DNA from: DAISJD01 sp036821645
GTDB taxonomy: Bacteria > Pseudomonadota > Alphaproteobacteria > ATCC43930 > CGMCC-115725
NCBI GenBank assembly: GCA_036821645.1
Contig: DAISJD010000018.1
Span: 1 to 36,777 of the forward strand
Reading direction: 5' to 3'
DNA: 36,777 nucleotides
The position numbers and the translations under genes were made by a program. Below, in pieces: positions 31,277-36,777 of the stretch. The stretch's first letter is position 1. Every line of letters starts with the position of its first letter. The notes under the pieces are model-generated. The model was not told where the DNA came from and ran no database searches. It was given only the letters and a program-made list of their open reading frames with translations.

Positions 31277-31982
31277 TGGACGGACGGCCGACCATCAACC
31301 GTTCTGCCATGATGGCGGCCTGGGTTCGGGTCGATACGTTCAATTTGCGTAGGATCGTCGAGACGTGGACTTTCACCGTCTGTTCGGCGATATCGAGTTC
31401 GCCCGCAATCTGCTTGTTCAATTTTCCCGCCACGACATAGCTCAAAATCCGCATCTGCTGGGGTGTGAGGCTCGCAAAGCGGCGGGCGATTTCCTCTTCT
31501 TGTTTCACGGCCACGGATCGATCCAACACGAGCCCCGGCGGCGTCCAACGTTCACCCGCCAGGATCGCCTGTATCGCCGCCCCCATTTCAGGCAGGGAGA
31601 GAGATTTCGGGATATAGCCCGAGGCCCCATAGATCATTGCGCGCTGGATCGTTTCCACCTCTTGCCGGGCCGATAGAATGGCGACGGGAACGGCGGGATA
31701 ATCGCTTTGTATCACCATCAAACCGGCAAAACCCGCCTGTACTGCGCCATCGCCGCCGGGCATAGAAAGGTCGAGGAGGACAAGATCGATCGAGGCCGGA
31801 TCGAATGCCACCGCCGCCAGAACCTGATCGAGGGTCGCAGCGGCCAGAATCTCGACGCCGGGCAAAATCTGGCTCAAGGCCCCGTGCAGGGCCGCCTGGA
31901 CCAAGGGATGATCGTCCCCGATGATGATCTTGGGTCCAGGATCGGTGGGTCCGGGATTGGCGCCGTCTTCCGCCGGGCTCAT
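31269..31982 (-). CDS. LuxR-type response regulator, CrbR/ErdR-like
   Basis: A 237-residue two-component regulator. The receiver domain runs from KIIIGDDHPLVQAAL to about residue 145, with phospho-acceptor Asp71 (IDLVLLDLSMPGGDG) and the conserved Lys in YIPKSLS. The C-terminal LuxR/FixJ helix-turn-helix is LTPQQMRILSYVVAGKLNKQ, then IAEQTVKVHVSTILRKL. Its ATG overlaps the stop of the symporter-kinase gene (ATGA at 31982-31979), so the two are translationally coupled partners. Together they match the CrbS-CrbR (MxtR-ErdR) systems that control acetate activation in Vibrio and Pseudomonas. The target genes here are unknown; no acs gene is in the window. Confidence 0.92.
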   Translation of the reverse strand: MSPAEDGANPGPTDPGPKIIIGDDHPLVQAALHGALSQILPGVEILAAATLDQVLAAVAFDPASIDLVLLDLSMPGGDGAVQAGFAGLMVIQSDYPAVPVAILSARQEVETIQRAMIYGASGYIPKSLSLPEMGAAIQAILAGERWTPPGLVLDRSVAVKQEEEIARRFASLTPQQMRILSYVVAGKLNKQIAGELDIAEQTVKVHVSTILRKLNVSTRTQAAIMAERLMVGRPSSV

Positions 31983-34900
31983 GCGGCACCGGCCAGCGAT
32001 GCGGGTGCGTCGTTGCGTATCATCGAAATCCCCACGAGATAGCGGCGCAAGGCCGCCGGTTTCACCGGTTTCAGCAAAAGCTCGACCCCCGCCTGCATCG
32101 CTTGCGCCTTGATTGCCGCACTGCGATCGGCCGTGATCAACAGGCCGCGCACCGGCACGCCCCAGAAGGCGCGCATCTGTTCCAGGGCCTGAAGCCCCGT
32201 GATCCCCCCATCCAAATGGTAATCGACGATGATCAAATCCGGCCGCCCCATCCCGGTCAGCGCACAGGCACCGGCGACATCCGTCGCCGTATGAACGCCA
32301 TGACCCCAGGCCCCCAACAGAGCCGCCATCCCGGCCAAAATCGGCCCCTCATTGTCAAGACAGAGAATCGCGAGACCCGCCTCACCCATCATCTCGGGCA
32401 TCGCGGGCGACTGGGGGCCGCCGACTGCGGCGGCGGCGCGCGGCACCGTGACGGCAAAACAACTGCCCCGACCCGGCCAAGACCGCACGGTGATGCGGCA
32501 CCCCATCAGGCGGGCAATGCGCTCGACAATGGCAAGACCCAGCCCCAACCCCCGATCGGCGCTGTTTTGACTGGGGGCAAGACGGCGGAATTCCTCAAAA
32601 ATTTCGCCGTGCTTGGCAGGCTCAATCCCGATACCGGTATCCCAGACTTCGACCCGCAGCATCGACCCCGCCGCCCGACACCCAATCAGAACCCGCCCAG
32701 ACGGGGTATAACGCAAGGCATTGGCCAAAAGATTCTGTAATATCCGGCGCAATAACGGCGGATCGATCAGGATCGCCTTGCGACAGGCAACAAAAGTGAG
32801 CGCAAGCCCGCGTTGGGCGGCAAGAGCGGTGAATTCGGTTGCCAATTGTTCCAAAAGATCGCCAACCGAGATCACGCGGGGATTGGGCTCGATGGCACCG
32901 GAATCAAGGGCGGAAATATCCATCAACCCATCCAGCAATTCCTCGGTCGAGCGCAGGGAAAGGGCGGCTCGTTCGGCCAGACCCGCCATTGCCGCCCGAT
33001 CGACCGGCCCGTGATGCAGCGCCTCTTCCATCGTCGCGACAAAAAGCCGGGCTGCACTCAGGGGTTGCAACAAATCATGGCTGGCGGCGGCCAGAAATCG
33101 GGTCTTGCTGACATTGGCCGCCTCGGCCGCCGCTTTCGCCTGCAACAGATCGTGGGTCCGTTCCGCCACCCGCCGTTCCAACCCTTCATTCGCAGCCTGC
33201 AAGGCGCGCGCCGCCCGATGGCGTTCGGTCACATCGGCGAAGGTCGCGACGAAGCCGCCATCCTGCATGCGGTTATAAGTAATCTCCAGCACGGTGCCGT
33301 CGGGGCGCTGGCGCTCGTAGACATAGGGAAAGGTCAAAGACGAACGGTCACGATTGATGATCAAGGCCGCCAAGTCCGCCGGCCCATATTCGCCGCGCGC
33401 CGCATTGAAAGCCACGAGATCGGCCAGCGGCAACCCGACCCTGAGCAGCAGCGGCGGCAAATCCAACCGGTCGACGAGGCGGCTGTTCCACGCGACGATC
33501 TTCAAGGTTCGATCGACCACGCAAACCCCTTGATTGAGACTTTCGAGCGTTGCCTGAAGCAAGGTTCGATTGAAATGCAGCGCATCGGACGCCTCGTCCA
33601 ACATCGCGCGCGCCGCCTGTTTCGACAGGGCCGGTCCTTGCAGAGCCGCCGCCATGACGACGCGGGCGGAGGCGGCACCGATGGCCCCGGCGACCAGGGT
33701 TTCGGTAAAGCGCACATCTTCGAGATCGGCAAGGCCCCCCTCGACCGGCATCTCGTCGCGGCGCCGCCGCGCCCGGATATAGGCGTCGAAACTATCGGCC
33801 CCATGGTCGGGCCCGGCAAAGCGCAGGGCAAGGGCGCGCAGGTCATCGATCAGGGTCAAGGCCCGATGATTGCGCCCAACGGCCGGGGCAACCGTGGCAA
33901 AGGCCCGGGCTTGTGACCGTTCGACCGCACTTTGCCCGGACAAGCACGAGATCAGCACGAACAAGACGGCATTCAGCCCCAAACTCCAAAAAGTGGCGTG
34001 ACTGGTCGGATCGATGCCGCCGATGCCCAAAAGATCGTAAGGATTGAGCCCCAACAACCGCGTCGGTACCCACCCGAAGAACGGGGCCGCCGACGGCAGC
34101 AGCAAAGTATAGAACCAGACGACGAAGCCGACGCTCATGCCTGAAAGGGCGGCCAGACCATTGGCGCGCTGCCAATAAAGGGCACCCAGCAAGGCCGGAC
34201 CGAACTGCGCCACGGCGACGAAGGAAATCAGGCCGATCTGCATCAAAGGATAATCCCGGCCGATCAGCCGAAACATGAGATAGGCCAAGAACAAGATCGC
34301 AAATACAGCCACACGCCGGACCAAGAGAAGCAGGCCCACCATATCCGTTTGCGCCCCGATCGCACCGAAGCGCAGTAAAATCGGCAAGACCACGTCGTTG
34401 CAGATCATCGTACTTAAGGCCACGGTCGCGACGATGATCATGCCCGTCGCCGCCGACAAGCCGCCGATGAAGGCGACCAATGACCAGAGTCCATGGCCCG
34501 CAGCGACCGGCAAGGTGATCATGTAGGTGTCGGGGTTGATCATGGCCGCAAAACTGAGCCGCCCGGCGACCGCCACCGGCACCATGAACAGACTGATCAA
34601 CAACAGATAACCCGGATAAAGCCAGGCCGCATGGCGGACATGGCGCTGATCCTCGTTTTCAACGATCGCGACATGAAAGGCCTGGGGCAGGCAGAGAAAG
34701 GCGAAAATCGCCGTGACCGAATTGGCAAGCCACGCCGCCTGCATCGGGTGAGGATGGATCAAATGATCCATCCCCGGATCGTGCCCCGCCCGTTCGACCA
34801 GATCGGCGAACCCGTCGAACATGCCGAAGCAGATGAACAACCCGACCGACAGGAAACAGGCCAATTTCACCAGACTTTCAAAGGCGATCGCAATCATCAA

Positions 34901-35467
34901 TCCACGATGATGTTCGCGGGCATGAATGTGGCGCACCCCGAAAATGATGCTGAAAATCGCCATGATCACCGCAACCGCAAACGGTGTGTCGGCTTCGAAA
35001 CGGGTTTCGACCGGATAGAGGGGGTTCTGCGCCGTCAGCACATCGAAACTGCTGCCCACGGCCTTCAATTGCAGCGCGATATAGGGCAGGACGGCGACGA
35101 GGCTGGATAAGGTGACGAAGGCGGCCAGCGTCTGACTTTTGCCGTAGCGCGCTGCGATGAAATCGCTGATCGAGGTGGCGTTCTGGGCCTTCGAGATGGC
35201 AATGATCCGCCCGATCACCGGCCAGAAAAACACCAACAGCAGGATCGGGCCGAGATAGATCGGAAAGAAATCGAACCCCGCCGTCGACGCCCGACCGACC
35301 GAGCCATAAAAACTCCACGACGTATTGTAGATCGCCAAGGTCAAGGCATATGTGCCGACCGCAAACCAAGGCTTGGGCCGCATACGTCCTTGATCGCCCC
35401 ACCAAGCGATCGCGAACAAGATCGTGAGATAGCACGCGGCGACCAGAATGACGGTCCAGGTTTGCAT
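31979..35467 (-). CDS. Sodium/solute symporter-coupled hybrid histidine kinase, CrbS/MxtR-like
   Basis: A 1162-residue fusion protein. Residues 1 to about 510 are a sodium:solute symporter (SLC5-type) with about a dozen membrane helices, for example AIYNTSWSFYGSVGRASTAG, NATSISDFIAARYGKS and FLCLPQAFHVAIVENED. Residues about 520-620 look like the STAC linker domain typical of such sensors. A PAS domain follows (LESLNQGVCVVDRTLKIVAW), then the kinase with His797 (AAASHDLLQPLSAARLFVAT) and ATPase boxes (LLANALRYTP, DTGIGIEP, GLGLGLAIVERIA). A C-terminal receiver has Asp1082 (LIIVDYHLDGG). I chose ATG 35467 because GGGAG precedes it and the first helix starts at once; in-frame codons further upstream lack a ribosome site. 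It likely senses transported acetate or a similar substrate. Confidence 0.93.
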   Translation of the reverse strand: MQTWTVILVAACYLTILFAIAWWGDQGRMRPKPWFAVGTYALTLAIYNTSWSFYGSVGRASTAGFDFFPIYLGPILLLVFFWPVIGRIIAISKAQNATSISDFIAARYGKSQTLAAFVTLSSLVAVLPYIALQLKAVGSSFDVLTAQNPLYPVETRFEADTPFAVAVIMAIFSIIFGVRHIHAREHHRGLMIAIAFESLVKLACFLSVGLFICFGMFDGFADLVERAGHDPGMDHLIHPHPMQAAWLANSVTAIFAFLCLPQAFHVAIVENEDQRHVRHAAWLYPGYLLLISLFMVPVAVAGRLSFAAMINPDTYMITLPVAAGHGLWSLVAFIGGLSAATGMIIVATVALSTMICNDVVLPILLRFGAIGAQTDMVGLLLLVRRVAVFAILFLAYLMFRLIGRDYPLMQIGLISFVAVAQFGPALLGALYWQRANGLAALSGMSVGFVVWFYTLLLPSAAPFFGWVPTRLLGLNPYDLLGIGGIDPTSHATFWSLGLNAVLFVLISCLSGQSAVERSQARAFATVAPAVGRNHRALTLIDDLRALALRFAGPDHGADSFDAYIRARRRRDEMPVEGGLADLEDVRFTETLVAGAIGAASARVVMAAALQGPALSKQAARAMLDEASDALHFNRTLLQATLESLNQGVCVVDRTLKIVAWNSRLVDRLDLPPLLLRVGLPLADLVAFNAARGEYGPADLAALIINRDRSSLTFPYVYERQRPDGTVLEITYNRMQDGGFVATFADVTERHRAARALQAANEGLERRVAERTHDLLQAKAAAEAANVSKTRFLAAASHDLLQPLSAARLFVATMEEALHHGPVDRAAMAGLAERAALSLRSTEELLDGLMDISALDSGAIEPNPRVISVGDLLEQLATEFTALAAQRGLALTFVACRKAILIDPPLLRRILQNLLANALRYTPSGRVLIGCRAAGSMLRVEVWDTGIGIEPAKHGEIFEEFRRLAPSQNSADRGLGLGLAIVERIARLMGCRITVRSWPGRGSCFAVTVPRAAAAVGGPQSPAMPEMMGEAGLAILCLDNEGPILAGMAALLGAWGHGVHTATDVAGACALTGMGRPDLIIVDYHLDGGITGLQALEQMRAFWGVPVRGLLITADRSAAIKAQAMQAGVELLLKPVKPAALRRYLVGISMIRNDAPASLAGAA

Positions 35468-35632
35468 GGCGGCTCCCGGCTTTGACGATGGGATCAGCAT
35501 AGCATCGCCCGCCCCCCCTCTGCCCAGAGAGAACGCACAGGATCGAGCGAAAGTAGGGGCTGCGGTCAGACGCACTTTGCCTCATCGCCCCATTTGCGCT
35601 AGGCTTGGCCGACATTGATATGCTGGAATCCG

Positions 35633-36760
35633 ATGGGCATCCCCGAAAACAGTGCAGAATTGCGAAAAGGATGGACGACCGGGGCCTGCGCCACGGCGGC
35701 GACCAAGGCGGCGGCCCTGGTTTTGTTCGGGGGCCTGGATTTTCCCGAGACGGTCGCGATTACCCTGCCGAAAGGCGAAGCGCCCGTCTTTCCCCTGGCC
35801 CTTACCGAACGGGGCGTAACGGACGGTCAGGACTGGGTTCGGGTCGGCATCGTCAAGGATGCGGGCGACGACCCCGACGTCACCCATGGCGCCACCATCG
35901 TCGTCACCCTCTATCGCGGGACGCCGGGCAGCGGGATCGTCTTTCGGGCGGGACCGGGGGTCGGCACGGTCACGAAACCGGGCTTGCCGCTCGGCGTCGG
36001 CGAACCCGCGATCAATCCCGTGCCGCGACGGCTCATGGGCGACGAAATCCTGGCCTGTTGCGAGATTTATCGGGCTGCCCCCGACGTCATCATCGAAATT
36101 GCCGTACCAGATGGGGAAAAACTGGCGCAAAAAACCTGGAATCCACGCCTCGGCATTCTGGGCGGCCTGTCGATCCTGGGCACGACGGGGGTTGTCGTGC
36201 CTTATTCCTGTTCCGCCTGGATCCATTCGATCCAACGCGGCATCGATGTCGCCCGCGCCACCGGCCTTACCCATGTGGCAGGCTGTACGGGGCATAGTTC
36301 GGAACAGGCCGTCATCCGTCATTACGGCCTCGATCCGGCCGCGATCATCGATATGGGCGATTTCGTCGGCGGCATGCTGAAATATCTGCGCCGTCATCCG
36401 ATTCCACGGCTAACCATCGCGGGCGGATTTGCCAAACTCTCGAAATTGGCCCAGGGTGCCCGCGATCTGCATTCCGCGCGCAGCACGATCGATCGGGCCT
36501 GGCTTGCCCGGCAATTGTCGGATCTCGGGGCCGATGTCGCCCTCACCGACCGGGCGGCAGCAGCCAATACGGCGCTCGAAATCCTGACGATGGCCGACGG
36601 GGCCGGTTTGGCGCTGGGCGATCGGATCGCCACCCTCGCCCATCGGACCGTGCGCGAAATTCTGGACGAGGCCCCGATCGCCGTCGATATTCTGGTCTTC
36701 GACCGCACGGGCAACCGGGTCGGCGGAGCGGGGCCTTTCTTTGACGTGACGGCACCATGA
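35633..36760 (+). CDS. cbiD: Cobalt-precorrin-5B C1-methyltransferase CbiD
   Basis: A 375-residue enzyme that methylates C1 of the corrin ring with S-adenosylmethionine during cobalamin synthesis. The N-terminal LRKGWTTGACATAATKAA and the central ILGTTGVVVPYSCSAWIHSI are diagnostic, as is VAGCTGHSSEQAVI. RLTIAGGFAKLSKLAQGARD and ADVALTDRAAAANTALEI complete the match. I chose ATG 35633 since GGAA lies upstream and the family begins close to this point; an in-frame TTG at 35615 would add six residues. CbiD belongs to the oxygen-independent route, whereas many alphaproteobacteria use CobF. A further gene starts within its stop codon, indicating an operon. It diverges from the symporter-kinase gene. 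Confidence 0.96.
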   Translation: MGIPENSAELRKGWTTGACATAATKAAALVLFGGLDFPETVAITLPKGEAPVFPLALTERGVTDGQDWVRVGIVKDAGDDPDVTHGATIVVTLYRGTPGSGIVFRAGPGVGTVTKPGLPLGVGEPAINPVPRRLMGDEILACCEIYRAAPDVIIEIAVPDGEKLAQKTWNPRLGILGGLSILGTTGVVVPYSCSAWIHSIQRGIDVARATGLTHVAGCTGHSSEQAVIRHYGLDPAAIIDMGDFVGGMLKYLRRHPIPRLTIAGGFAKLSKLAQGARDLHSARSTIDRAWLARQLSDLGADVALTDRAAAANTALEILTMADGAGLALGDRIATLAHRTVREILDEAPIAVDILVFDRTGNRVGGAGPFFDVTAP

Positions 36761-36777
36761 CCACACCACCCCCGATC
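36757..36777 (+). CDS. Start of a further gene, cut by window end
   Basis: An ATG overlaps the cbiD stop (ATGA at 36757-36760) and continues MTTPPPI to the window end. The overlap is the typical sign of an operon, so another cobalamin-biosynthesis gene such as a precorrin reductase or methyltransferase is plausible. Seven codons cannot identify it. Confidence 0.5.

Noticed and set aside
32813..33916. Open frame of 367 codons on the plus strand inside the symporter-kinase gene
   Set aside because: It lies entirely opposite the kinase, has no family signature and shows the low-complexity composition of antisense frames. The same holds for the frames at 28214-29149, 25115-25906, 21565-22413 and 35582-36397.
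1..36777. tRNA, rRNA, CRISPR array or intact insertion sequence
   Set aside because: I looked for TTCGA-loop and acceptor pairings, regularly spaced repeats and transposase signatures in the larger gaps and found none that held up.

Overview
The window looks like a chromosomal segment of an alphaproteobacterium, probably Rhodospirillales-like. The evidence is the block dusB-ntrB-ntrC-ntrY-ntrX followed by hfq-hflX, an Hfq of alphaproteobacterial type, and a BamB/YfgM-like pair upstream of der. Coding DNA is moderately GC-rich. Two stretches are sharply AT-rich: about 4744-6485 and about 12290-12720. I see no rRNA, tRNA, CRISPR array, intact insertion sequence or phage gene.

Layout. (1) 2-2522, plus strand: a lipid-modification cluster of a DUF1365 protein cut by the window edge, a cyclopropane-fatty-acid-synthase-like methyltransferase overlapping it by ATGA, and a DUF3833 protein. 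(2) 2643-3654, plus: queE and queD of 7-deazaguanine (queuosine) synthesis. (3) 3680-4672, minus: cobD/cbiB of cobalamin synthesis. (4) 4744-6485: an AT-rich island with a small lipoprotein, a TylF-like methyltransferase and a perfect 17-bp hairpin. (5) 6526-10073, minus: der, then bamB and a YfgM-like TPR protein, with a clear terminator between bamB and der. (6) 10285-12216, minus: an unusual fusion of zinc ribbon, membrane helix, PstS-like binding domain, Pro/Lys linker and TonB C-terminal domain, behind 0.55 kb of very AT-rich noncoding DNA. (7) 12772-16162, minus: a beta-hydroxyacid dehydrogenase, an inositol-monophosphatase-family enzyme, hflX and hfq. (8) 16527-24515, minus: a HAD phosphatase and the nitrogen-regulation operon, with gene junctions that overlap or nearly touch except ntrY-ntrC (about 30 bp). 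(9) 24881-31233, mostly plus: oleate hydratase, a divergent oxidoreductase/LysR pair, a SYLF-domain protein with a Tat-like signal, cysE and a nitronate-monooxygenase-like enzyme. (10) 31269-35467, minus: a CrbS/CrbR-like system in which a sodium/solute symporter is fused to a hybrid histidine kinase, with its LuxR-type regulator. (11) 35633-36777, plus: cbiD and the first codons of another gene, probably a cobalamin operon.

How the genes may work together. NtrBC and NtrYX form the nitrogen/redox control block, co-transcribed with the tRNA dihydrouridine synthase gene. Hfq and HflX lie just downstream of that block. CobD and CbiD show corrinoid synthesis, and QueE/QueD show queuosine-precursor synthesis. 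The CFA-like enzyme and oleate hydratase both act on unsaturated acyl chains, but they are 23 kb apart and no direct link is shown.

The observations most worth a second look are the zinc-ribbon/PstS/TonB fusion, the CFA-like enzyme lacking two expected bicarbonate-site residues, QueD lacking its canonical cysteine, and several compact repeats and hairpins between genes (hfq leader, cysE upstream region, the 31.24-31.28 kb convergent junction).
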